Under the pieces are notes generated by a model. That model saw only the letters and a program-made list of their open reading frames with translations, was not told the DNA's origin and did no database searches. Made by a program: the position numbers and the translations under genes. A stretch of DNA of 64,000 nt from contig WIXG01000298.1 of the NCBI GenBank assembly GCA_009869945.1, forward strand, positions 1-64,000. Direction: 5' to 3'. This document shows, piece after piece, positions 1 to 12,100 of the stretch. Source of the DNA: Mesaphorura yosii (lineage: Eukaryota; Arthropoda; Collembola; Poduromorpha; Tullbergiidae). How positions within the stretch are numbered: the stretch's first letter is position 1; each line of letters begins with the position of its first letter.

Positions 1-46
1 ATCCGACCCAACCCGAATCCGCAATTTAAATATGTTTCATTATCCA

Positions 47-78
47 TCCGACCCGTATCCAATTGGATACGGGTCGGA
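47..78. repeat. Perfect 32-bp palindrome in TATCCGACCC-like repeats
   Basis: The 16-base half-site TCCGACCCGTATCCAA is followed directly by its exact reverse complement, with no spacer. Related ATCCGACCC and TATCCGATCC words recur through positions 1-107. This looks like the end of a repeat or transposable-element family truncated by the window edge; no coding part is visible. Confidence 0.7.
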
Positions 79-107
79 CACGGTTTATCCGAAATTATCC
101 GATCCAC

Positions 108-606
108 GCCTCATCTCTAGCACACAGCACAGCACGAGTCATCGTTTCGCAACATCGCAACCTATACCGATTTGGTGATTTGGCAGTGAAAATGTAAAAG
201 TTGGATTGCCCACTTGTAACTTGGTTCTTGGTTTAGAGGTCACATTTACTACACGCCTCGCTTGCTGATAAGGATGCTTGTACTTTTAATTGCAATTCTT
301 TCCGAAGCAGTGAAGTCATCCTTTGTCAGCGTCAGTCTTTGCCTTTGCCATGCCGAGGGAGTGTGGCTTACGCTGTTTTGTGAATTAGCAGTGACTGATT
401 TACGACTACGACTGGGCACAACAACACACGTCGTGTCGTGAGCATGACATGACCAAATGGTGATCAAAGCCAACTCGATACCCCGCAATGAGCAATCAGC
501 ACTTCTGCGGCAGAATAATGGGAATAATTCCTTGTTTACGTAACTGAAAGCCGAAGAGAATAAAATTCAATGTCAGGCATGGAAAATTGTGTTAGTCTGA
601 TTAGTC
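108..606. other. Intergenic, upstream of GH1 gene 1
   Basis: About 500 bases without a convincing coding frame. It probably holds the promoter and 5' leader of the GH1 gene that starts at 607. I see no clear TATA element at a convincing distance. Confidence 0.5.
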
Positions 607-2470
607 ATGAAAGCTGCTATACTTCTCGTCGGAATTTTAGGCTTCGTCGCCCACGCGCACTGCGCCGACGACGGAAGCCCATTCCTGTACGGTCGATTCC
701 CGGAAAACTTCCTGTGGGGCTTCGCCACAGCCGCGTACCAGATCGAAGGAGGCTGGAACGCGAGCGGGAAGGGTGAGAACATATGGGACAACTTCACGCA
801 CAGAAGAAAAGATGATGGAACCTGTTTCATTGAGAATTGCGACACGGGCGACGTGGCCTGTGACTCCTACCACAAATACAAGGACGATGTGCAGCTCCTG
901 AAGAATATCGGGGTACTTTTACACAGAACAACTAGAAAGGGCTCAGCAGCCAGCTGTCGGCTCGACAGATTACTAATTGGCCCATTGTTAATTGCTAATT
1001 CTTGTTTGCAGGCTGATTACTATCGTTTTTCGCTCTCCTGGTCGCGAATTTTCCCAACCGGTCGCAACGACTCCATCAACCAGGCAGGCGTGGACTACTA
1101 CAGCAATCTGATCAACGAACTAGTCCGCAACGACATAATCCCCATGATCACACTCTACCATTGGGACCTGCCACAGCCCCTCCAGGACCTCGGTGGCTGG
1201 CCCAACGAAACGATGGTCGACTATTTCTCGGACTTTGCCCGCTTCGCCTACCGTCAGTACGGAGACCGAGTCAAGTACTGGATCACATTCAACGAGGCTT
1301 ACGTCGTCTGCCAGATGGGCTACGGGGAAGAAGGAGTCCACGCGCCTGGGATTCACGAGCCTGAGACGGCGCCTTACAAGTGCGCCCACACCGTTCTCAT
1401 GTCGCATGCGAACGCGTACCGAATCTACGACCAAGAATTCAAGCCTACGCAAGGAGGAGTATGTGGAATCACGATCGATACGGACTGGTTTGAACCGTGG
1501 ACGAACAGCACAGAAGACGAGGAGGCGGCGGAGGACGCGAGACGCTTCAAAGTGAGATTAACCTGGATTTCTTTCCATTGGCCATCAAATGCAGGCGTCA
1601 ATCCGGGGATTTTTATATTTTTAGCACGGCTGGTACGCATGGCCCATTTTCTTTGGCGAATATCCTCCAGTCATGCGGGAGAAGATTGACGCCAAGAGCG
1701 AAGCGGAAGGCTTGCCCGAGTCTCGACTTCCTCGCTTCACTCCAGAGTGGACAGAAAAAGTCAATGGCTCCTGGGACTTTCTTGGTCTCAACCACTACAC
1801 GACGTTTCTCACCAAACGTGGCGAGGACGAGCGGGTCGGTTTCCATCGGGATCAGGACACGATTCGAGAGCACCATCCCGACTGGCCGCAGACGGGCAGC
1901 AGCTGGCTCCGCGTCGTTCCGTGGGGCCTCCGCAACCTGCTGCAATGGATCAAGAAAACGTACGGGAATCCTCCAGTGTATGTGACTGAGAACGGGTGCA
2001 GCGACGTCGACGAGGACGTCGGCCTCAATGACGTCGGGCGCATCGACTACTACCGGAGCTACATCAACCAGATGCTCAAGGCCGTGCAGGAGGACGACTG
2101 CGACGTGCGTTCCTACACCGCTTGGAGCCTGATGGATAACTTCGAGTGGGCGAGAGGATACGCGTGAGTAGACTACCTTACGATACATTTTTTAACTGCC
2201 TTATCAGCTATCGTTTTAAATCAATTATCAATGGGTACTTGCAGGGAACGATTTGGTGTTCATCGCGTCGACTACTCCAGCCCTGATCGGACTCGAACCC
2301 CGAAACAGTCTGCGACCTTCCTGAAACAAGTTTTCGCGGATAACGGGTTTCTTGACCCGGCAGCGACAACGACAACGACACCGACACCGACACCGACACC
2401 GACAACAACTCAGTCCACGGAAACCACTACGAGCAGTGCAGCAAGGCTGAAGCCGATGTGGGCATGGTAG
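607..2470 (+). CDS. Glycoside hydrolase family 1 beta-glucosidase (myrosinase/lactase-like), copy 1
   Basis: Predicted secreted GH1 enzyme of 536 residues in four exons: 607-912, 1012-1551, 1625-2163 and 2245-2470, all GT-AG. An N-terminal signal peptide (hydrophobic residues about 4-19) precedes the TIM-barrel. The N-terminal block FLWGFATAAYQIEGGWNASG and the nucleophile block YVTENG (Glu404) are intact. The acid/base block reads TFNEA rather than the usual TFNEP (Glu197 kept, following Pro replaced by Ala). The C-terminus carries a Thr/Pro tail encoded by a microsatellite (about 2364-2410) absent from the other two GH1 copies here. The start is the first ATG before the signal peptide. Family role: hydrolysis of beta-glucosides, probably digestive or in glycoside detoxification; the substrate cannot be read from sequence. 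It is 29 kb from the other two copies and clearly more diverged. Confidence 0.9.
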
Positions 2471-3126
2471 ATTAAAATTAGTCACTTGCCCAAGCCAGGC
2501 GTACTTGCTAGTTAAGATTCCTTTACGAATGTGATTTTATTCATTTTATAGTTATTATACCTTATTAAAATTGTGTAATCAATGCGTTCATTATTATTTC
2601 ATGCCAGCGTGTCAGCGTACGTGTCATCTGTCGTGTCTCGCGACTTGCGTCGCGTCGAATTCTATAATAAAGACTGAGACTGGGTTTGATCAATAAACTG
2701 CATCTTTCCGTTCTTTCCGTTCGTAATCGTTGCTGGATCGGAAGTCGAATTACCGAAAGCCAAAGTGCGAGTTGCACTGCACTTCTCCGTGATTTTAATG
2801 CTGTCTTGGAGACGAGTTGGCCGGTTGGTGGTGCCTGGTTTTGTGGTGTTGGCCAAAATGAGCCAGAAATTGGCTCCAGCGCAGCTCCGGTAAAGATGGC
2901 TCTCCATTCCAACTTCGTTGGACGTGAGGATTCGAGTTCGAGTTCGTTAGCTGACAGCTGAACTTTACATATAAAACGACAAGTAAAGTAGTTATCTTTT
3001 CCATTGAGCGTTAGAAGCCAAGGATGAATTGCGTCTAATTCAGTACTAAAATCAAATACCGAATACCAAACCACAAGCACAAGCTTATCAGTGACAGAAA
3101 GTGACAGTGACCGACACCGAGAGGAA
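2471..3126. other. Intergenic between GH1 copy 1 and dynein
   Basis: Holds the 3' end of GH1 copy 1 and the promoter and 5' leader of the dynein gene. ORFs here are short and show no recognisable domain. Confidence 0.5.
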
Positions 3127-6100
3127 ATGAACCGGAGCAAGTCAACAGCAGGAAGCCAGCGTAGTGGAGGTCCAGGCGGGTTCAGTTCTGGCCCAGGTCC
3201 TTCCACATCTTTCATCAGTGGCAAGGAGATCGCGCAGAAGAAACTAGCGCTGAAGAGGCAATCGAAGCTGAATCGACCGTTTAGGCTACAGGTAACTTGT
3301 GGCTTTAACTGCCGAGGAAGAGGTTAAGTAACGGGTCATAATTTTGTGTACAGGACATTTTAAATGACAAAGGGCTCGACGATGACGAGAATCCAATGGA
3401 GCTCGACCATGCACAGCCACAAACGTCAAAGCCACGTACCTTCCTCAACAATATTTTTGGTGACGGGTCCGCCAAACCCATGCCAGCGACTGAGCAAGCC
3501 AAACTTTCAAGGATCACTCCAGCCCCAACACTTTTCCTTCGCTCTACGGATCAAGGACCCGAAATTGTCCACAGTGGCCTGTACAAGATTCCAGGCCTGG
3601 AAAAGGGCAAACGAAGGCCAGATTTTTCAGTGGACATGGTCCATCGAGAGGCAAGGAAAAAGAAGAAACCGATGGTAAGCCAAAGTAAAGCTCCAAGAAG
3701 ACCTTGAATAAGCAATTTAAGAGATCCTTCCTCGTTCGACTTTACAGATGAAAGCGAAGGAGTGGGCAGCGGCTCAACAAAAACGAGAAGAATTTCGTAA
3801 GGCACTAGTCAAACTCATTCATCGAATGTACCCAGAAGAAGAGGAGGCGCCGGAGGCCGAATTGCTGGAACGAAGCATGTGTGGTCCTGGCTCATCGACG
3901 TCGTGTGACAGCAGCGTGCAGATCACAACCGAGATGATTGACAAGGAGCTGGGCTATCATTTAACACGGAAAGACTTGACCGACCTCCAGTACCATTTCT
4001 ACGTGCACAACGGGCTCGATGCCCTCAACATCGCTCCGATGGAGCAGTCTTGGCTTGACCACGTCTGGTCACTCATTCCAAAGCGGTTGAAGGTCGACAA
4101 CTATCAAACCGCACTGGAATTGTCGGACGAAGTGTGCGACGAGTATCGCGTGGCCGTCAAGAAGGCGATGGTCAACTTTGTCCTGCAGGACCCTGACCAA
4201 ATTCACCCGCCCAATCTGGACTCGGGCATCCGCAACGACCCCGAACTAGGTCTCGTCCCTCGCCCGTGGCACTCGCGATTTCTTCGCAACAGACAACGAC
4301 TCCTGAAGAATCTGCATTCGTACAACGGAGTCCTTGCCTACATCAACGGTATCTGGGTTTCTGTCTTCAGCAATCTGCGGTACATCGACAGTCACATGCT
4401 CGGCGATCGAAAGCAAGCACTCACGCACCGCCAATTTCGAGATAGTACGAAACGGATGCAAGACGACACGCGCGGACTGCTGATTAGGAAATGGGTGAAT
4501 GGGATCCAGCACTCACTTGTCGCGGTGAGTTTTGCAACCGGGAATGCAATTGAATACTGGTGACTTGGCTTACGTTTGACCTTCTCTTGACTGACACTGA
4601 CACTAGTTCTGCAGGCAGCTAAACGTGGCATGATCCCAAAGGCGAACGACGAGCCCCGAATGAAGGCTTTCTTTAATTGTGTCGCGACTCTCATGCAGTT
4701 TGGCCTGGAGAAAATGTTCCATGTTAGCGCCAATGAATACAAGGATTTTATATGCTGTAATCTCGTAAGCACTTGTAAAGTTGAGATGAAAGAATCATTT
4801 ATTTGTAATGAGTTTGCCTGCCTGTTGTTGTTCTAGGAACCAAAATACCGTCCGCGATTCCTGGTTCGCATCATCACGGTGAAAAACAATCTGGTCGCTC
4901 TGCCCACCTTCGAGGACTGGGAAAGCACCATCTTGAGTGTGATTGACACCATGGTCGAGATTTCAAACAGCTTCCCTCGCCTGGAGATGCGAATCTTTGG
5001 CGAAAATATGGGCCTATCGCCTTACGCCAATCTTCGGGTAAGAATTAAAACACGCACCTTCAAATTCAACAATTTTACGTACGTTGATCTTTAAAATGTG
5101 TCCTTACTTTGTAATTTAGCCGAACATCATGCCGGACGATGTCGAAAAACTCAAGTCTGAAATCCGCAAAGCATACCGTGAACAAACTCGAGCACCACAG
5201 ATGCTTCTTAGCAGCTACAACAAGTACGACTTTCTATTTCACAACGAAGACGACGACGATATCGAGACGTACATTAACATGGAGCGGACTTGGGACCAGC
5301 TTATGGAGGAAGTCAAGACATTTCAGCAGCTGTCTCAGGACATTCAAGTCTCTCACGACTCCAAAATTCAAATCGGGATCTTTGACATCTTCTGTGACGA
5401 GCTCGTGAAAACGCTGAGCGATCGCGCGGCGAGCATCCGCGACAAAGTCATCGAGAAAATGGTTCACGAACTGCACAGTTTACTGAAAGCGCTCACGGAC
5501 GAGTACAAGTCAATCAGCGAAAAGGCTCTGAGCACGCCGACGAGCACCGAACAACTATTTCAGCTGAAGGAAGAGATTGCCAAGATTCGTGAGAAGGTGC
5601 TACCCGTTCTGGACCACGACGTATTCCAGTGCCTGAAGAAGTACATGTTTGTGTCCGACTACTCGCAAATCTCGCCCATCGTGTCCAAGCTAATGACACA
5701 ATCGATTCAGTGGTGTAAGCGAATGCCGGCCGTGCTCGACGAGCATTTGGTCATCACTGGAAAGAAGTCGCTCGAGTACCAAGAAGCTTTGAAGGTAAGC
5801 AGACAGCAGACAGCTAGCATAAATTAATTAAGTCCGCATAATTTAAATCTCTTGTATCTTTGACCAATTTTAGTTGAAACGAATCAGATTCCAAGAAGAT
5901 CTCGAATCGTACGCCGTCCAAGTGGAGGAGTTTAAGAATTTTGGCGATCTGCACGACATTTGTACGAAATACCTCAAGCGAGCGCAAATGCTGGACGCAA
6001 AATTGCAGGCTGCGTCGGACAAGGCGGATAAATTCAACAAGGAAGAGGAAATGTTCGAGTGGGAAACGACAAACTACCCTCTTCGGAAGCAGATTTCAGA

Positions 6101-9100
6101 CAAATTGGCTCCATACCTCCGCCTCTACGAAAGCGCGTGTGAATTCCTCGAGAAGCGTGACCTTTGGCTCAAGTCGCAGGTGGGGACGCACGACACGAAC
6201 GTCATCGAGGCGGATGTCAGCAATCTCTGGCGCACGGTGTACAAACTGGAGAAGACATTCAACGATGAGCCGGTCGTGAAGGATCTCGTGCTCGAAGTCA
6301 AAGGACTGATTGACGAATTCAAGGAGAAGCTGCCAATCATCCAAGTGCTTGGCAACCCCGGCCTTCGCGAGCGGCATTGGGAGAAAATTTCAGAGATCGT
6401 CGGCTTCCCAATCCGGCCGGATCCTTCGCTTACGCTGGAGCGAGTCATCGGCATGAATCTGGAGGAGTACATTCCTAAATTCGAGCTGATTAGCGAGGCC
6501 GCATCGAAGGAGCACAGCCTCGAGAAGAATCTGGAGAAGATGAAGTCGGAATGGAGCGACATGCAGTTCCAGATTGCACCGTACAGGGAGACTGGCACGT
6601 ACGTCATCTCTTCGGTGGACGAAATTCAGGTGCTGCTCGACGATCACATCATCAAGACGCAGACAATGCTTGGCTCTCCGTTCGTGAAGCCGTTCCAGGA
6701 GGAAATGAGCGCGTGGGAGCACGACCTCGTCCTGCTCCAGGAGATTCTTGATGAGTGGCTCAAAGTTCAGACGACATGGCTTTACTTGGAACCTATCTTC
6801 AGCAGTCCCGACATCATGATTCAGATGCCTGAGGAGGTAAAACCTCAAAGCCAAAAAGGCGACTGCGATTTCTTGCCCTTTCCTTAATTAATTAATTAAT
6901 TTTCATTCACTTCGGCATTTTTCTCCGTTTCAGGGCCGACGCTTCATGAACGTAGACAAAATCTACCGACAGATTATGAAACAGACGTTCAACGATACCA
7001 AAGTCCTAAACATTATCAAGATCGATAAGATTATCGACAAGCTGAAGAAAGCCAACGACCTGCTCGACCTCATCCAGAAGGGATTGAACGGCTACCTCGA
7101 ACGCAAGCGACTTTACTTCCCACGTTTCTTCTTCCTGTCCAACGACGAGTTGCTGGAGATTCTCGCCGAGACCAACGACCCAAAACGAGTTCAGCCTCAC
7201 CTCAAAAAGTGCTTCGAGGGCATCGCAAAGCTGACGTTCACGGAGGATCTCGAAGTCACGCACATGAAGTCCAGTGATGGCGAGGTGATCAAGCTGCAGG
7301 GCATCATCAACACGGAGGCGGCGCGAGGCGCCGTCGAGAAATGGCTCGTGGAGTTGGAGGATCTGATGAAAAAGAGCATTCACACTGTAAGAAGCACCAA
7401 GCACGAAACAGTTGACATTTTTGTATTTTTGTCATTGAATCTTATTTTAATCGATGGTTTACACTTTACATTCACGGTTTAGGAAATCGAGATGGCCCTT
7501 GACGATTACAACAAGAGTCCTCGAAGAGAATGGGTGCTGAGCTGGCCGGGTCAGGCCGTCTTGTGCGTGGCGAGCACGTACTGGACGTCGCTCATTCACG
7601 AAGCCTTCGCCAAGGGAGGGTTGGCCCTCAAGGATTACCTGAAAGTGAACAACGAGCAAATCAACGACATTGTGGAGTTGGTGAGAGGAACGCTGAGCAA
7701 ACAGAATCGTGTCACGCTGGGTAAGACTAATGCAAAACTTGAAATTTGTAATGTTTATGTAATGCAATTCTCATACTTTATCTAAAGGCGCTTTGGTTGT
7801 GCTCGACGTCCACGCTCGCGACGTGCTCTTCAATCTCGTCGAAAAGTCAATTTCCAGCGATAAGGACTTCCAGTGGCTCGCCCAATTGAGGTACTACTGG
7901 GAAGAGAATAAGTCCATCACGCGAATGATCAACTCCGCACTGCCTTACGGGTACGAATATTTGGGCAACACGCCGCGCCTCGTCATCACTCCACTCACTG
8001 ATCGCTGCTACCGGACGCTGTTTGGAGCCCTGCACTTGCATCTCGGAGGCGCACCAGAAGGCCCGGCCGGGACCGGCAAGACTGAAACCACGAAGGACTT
8101 GGCCAAGGCGGTCGCGAAGCAGTGCGTCGTCTTCAACTGCTCCGATGGGCTCGACTGGTTAGTGCACGTCTTCCTTTATTTGACTTCCACACGGAACGAA
8201 TTGAACATCAATTATAACATAGGTAGAACATTGTTAAGTTGTGATAAGAGTAAGTAGTGATCAAATAATTAATACTAGAGTATTGACCATTGGGTGATTA
8301 TCATTACATTGAGTACATTACTGTGCCATTTGGGTGATAGGCGAACTAATACAAGAAAGTGTTTGAACAAAGAATTTACTACAAACAATCAAACTTACCC
8401 AATATACCCTGTTTTCAGGATCGCCCTCGGGAAATTCTTCAAGGGACTCGCGTCCTGCGGCGCGTGGAGCTGCTTCGACGAGTTCAACCGTATCGATTTG
8501 GAAGTCTTGTCCGTCGTCGCTCAACAAATCCTGACAATTCAGCGAGGTATCAATAGCGGAGCCCGAAATCTGTTCTTCGAAGGCACCGACCTCATCCTCG
8601 ACCCGACCTGCGCCGTGTTCATTACGATGAACCCTGGCTACGCAGGCCGAAGTGAGCTGCCAGACAATCTGAAGGCGCTCTTCCGCTCCGTGGCCATGAT
8701 GGTCCCCGATTACGCGATGATCTCTGAGATTTCCTTGTACTCGTGTGGGTTCGTGAATGCCAGACCGCTGGCAATTAAAATCGTGGCCACGTACCGCCTC
8801 TGCTCGGAGCAGCTCTCATCCCAATCTCATTACGATTACGGAATGCGAGCCGTGAAGTCCGTGCTGCTTGCTGCTGGTAACCTGAAACTCAAGTACCCAG
8901 ACGAGTCAGAGGACATTCTCATTCTTCGCAGTATCAAAGACATCAACCTGGCCAAGTTCCTGAGTGTAGACTTGCCTTTGTTCCATGTAAGTCCCAAAAA
9001 ACATAAAGCGTGCATAATTCAAGAGGCTTTTGGTTTCGTTGATCGTTGAATTAATTTCTGGTCCGATGATTGACAGGGAATCACGTCGGATTTGTTCCCT

Positions 9101-12100
9101 GGCATCAAACTACCCGAGCCTGATTACGAACTCTTCAACATTGCAATGGAGAGCGCCTGCAAGAAGCTCAACCTGCAATGCACGCCGTTCTTCCTCGAGA
9201 AAATCCAGCAGATTTACGAAATGATGCTCGTGCGACACGGATTCATGATTGTCGGCTACCCATTCGGAGGCAAGACGTCCGCGTACAGGGCGCTGGCTAG
9301 CGGGCTCGGCGAACTCTGTGAGCGAGGTGAAATGGAAGAGAACAAGGTGCAGATTTGCGTCATCAACCCGAAGGCCATCACCATGGGTCAACTGTACGGT
9401 CGCTTCGATCCTGCGTCCCACGAATGGAGCGACGGGGTTCTGGCGATAAACTACCGCACCTTCGCGCAGTCGCCGTTGCCAGATCGTAAATGGCTGATAT
9501 CCGACGGGCCTGTGGACGCCATTTGGATTGAGAACATGAACACCGTGCTCGACGACAACAAGAAGCTATGTCTCATGTCTGGTGAAATTATTCAACTCTC
9601 AAATTCGTGTTCCCTCATTTTCGAGCCGATGGACTTGGAAGCTGCGTCGCCTGCGACAGTTTCCCGCTGCGGCATGATTTACATGGAGCCGGAGACGCTG
9701 GGTTGGGAGCCGCTACTCATCTCCTGGCTTGCCACCCTGCCCGAATTCACACCAGACTATATCAAAGACTACCTGAAGGAGCTCTTCCTCCGTTTTTGCC
9801 CCACGCTGCTGCATTTGGTGAGGAAAGGCGGACTGAAAGAGCATTCTCCAACCACAAATTCGGGCCTCATCTGGTCGGCCATGAATTTGATCGAGAGCAT
9901 GATGGACGAGTACAATGAAGAGAAGTATATCCGCACATTCACACCGCCCACGCAGCTCTCTCGAATCGAGGGCATCTTCGTGTTTGGCATCACGTGGTCG
10001 CTGGGCGGGTCGAGCGACGAGGACGGTCGGACGAAGTTTGACTCACTCTTCAAGATGCTCATCAAGAAAAAGGCGGAGGAGGACGAGAAGGAAGGCAAAG
10101 AGCGGCACGAAAAGATCAACCACCCGGCAGAGAGGAGTGTGTACAATTACTTGTTCATCAAGGAAGGAGTCGGAGTTTGGGAGCCGTGGGAGAACCAACT
10201 CAAGTCGATGCCCACCATCCCGCGAGAGATGCAAATGAACCAGATCATCGTGCCCACCATCGACACGATTCGCTATTCGACGCTCATGAAGATTCTCATC
10301 ACGCACGACAAACAGCTGCTTTTCTGCGGACCGACGGGCACGGGCAAATCTGTGTACATAACCGATTTCCTGCTTCACAAGCTGGACAAAAACGTGTACC
10401 GCCCGATGCTGCTTTCGTTCTCGGCGCAGACGTCGGCCAATATGACACAGGACATCATCATGAACAAGCTGGATAAGCGGAAGAAGGGAACATACGGGCC
10501 GCCGATGGGGAAGAAGTGCATCATCTTCGTTGATGACTTGAACATGCCTGTCCGGGAGACGTACGGCGCACAGCCTCCGATCGAACTATTGCGACAAGCA
10601 ATTGACCACAAACTCTGGTACGACAAAACCGACGCGTCGCCGATCAACCTGCAGGACGTGCAAATCATGGCTGCGATGGGACCACCGGGCGGTGGACGGA
10701 ATCCAATCACGCCGAGATACTTGCGGCATTTTAATACGATTACTATCAACGAGTTTAACGATGATGAGATGATTACCATCTTCAGCCGGATCATGATGTG
10801 GCATCTCGATGCAAAGTAAGCCAAACAAATCCACGCTTGCGATACGAATTATTATGCCTGTGCGTATGCCGTACTATATTACTTTACTCGATTACTCAAC
10901 GAACAGGGGTTTCAGCAAGGAGTTTGATCCGTGCGTCGATCAAATCGTTATGGCCACTCTACAAATGTACAAGGCGGCGATGCGAAATTTGCTCCCGACT
11001 CCGGCTAAATCACATTATCTCTTCAATTTGCGTGATTTCGCACGTGTTATTCAAGTAAGCGTCTTGCGACATGGCGAATTTTCCTGTTTTATTTAGTTTG
11101 CTGTATTAATTTTGGCAGGGCGTCCTCTTGTCGATGCCGGAAACAATTCTCGACGTGCAGGCGCTGAAGCGGCTGTGGATTCACGAAGTATTCCGCGTGT
11201 ACTACGATCGACTCATCGACGAGAAAGACCGGAATTGGTTGTACGAGACGGTCCAAGAAATCACGAGCAGCCTACTCCAAGAAGACTTCCATCAGCTGCT
11301 GACTCGGCTGGACTCGAACGAGGACGGGATTGTCACGGAGCACGAACTCCGAAGTTTCGTTTACTGCGACTTTGCCGACCCAAAATCTGACCACCGCCAC
11401 TACAACGAAGTCAAAAGCATGGAGGAGCTTCGTGTGATCACCGAAGGCTTCCTGGAAGAGTACAACAGCATGAGCAAGAAGCAGATGAATCTCGTCCTTT
11501 TCCGATTCGCCATCGAGCATTTGACCCGCATCACGCGAATCCTGAAGCAACCACGCGGTCACGCGTTGCTTGTCGGCGTTGGCGGCTCCGGCCGGCAGTC
11601 TTTGACCCGACTCGCAGCCCACATCATGGAGAACGAACTGTTCCAGGTAGAAATTCACAGGAGTTACGGGCCGAACGAATTCCACGAGGATCTCAAGCAG
11701 TTTCTGAAGAAATCGACGTTCACCGACGGCAATGGCGTGTTTCTCTTCACCGACATGCAAATCAAGGAGGAGTCTTTCCTTGAAGACATCAACAACCTGC
11801 TCAACTCTGGCGAGGTCCCGAATCTGTTCCCAAATGACGAGAAGGCGGAGATCTGCGAGAGGATGCGAGCCATCGACAGGCAGAAAGATCGCAGTCTGCA
11901 GACGGACGGGTCACCCGTGGCGCTCTTTAATCTCTTCGTCGAGAGGGCAAGACATCAGCTCCATATCGTGCTGGCAATGAGTCCAATTGGAGACAACTTC
12001 CGGAATAGGTTGAGAAAATTCCCGAGTTTGGTGAACTGCTGCACGATTAATTGGTTTGAGGTGAGCTTAAACTTCGTCCTCTAATTCAGTGCCATAATTA

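Noticed and set aside
607-2470. UAG reassignment as sense, prompted by in-frame TAGs in the zinc-finger, protease and RNase-like regions
   Set aside because: GH1 copies 1 and 3 end normally at TAG at the family-typical C-terminus, so the standard code holds.
2208-2485. Minus-strand ORFs with RCRCRCRC and SVSVSVSL repeats
   Set aside because: They are antisense readings of the GH1 copy 1 Thr/Pro microsatellite.
3091-3126. Extension of the dynein N-terminus to an upstream GTG
   Set aside because: Non-ATG start; the ATG at 3127 is in frame and sufficient.
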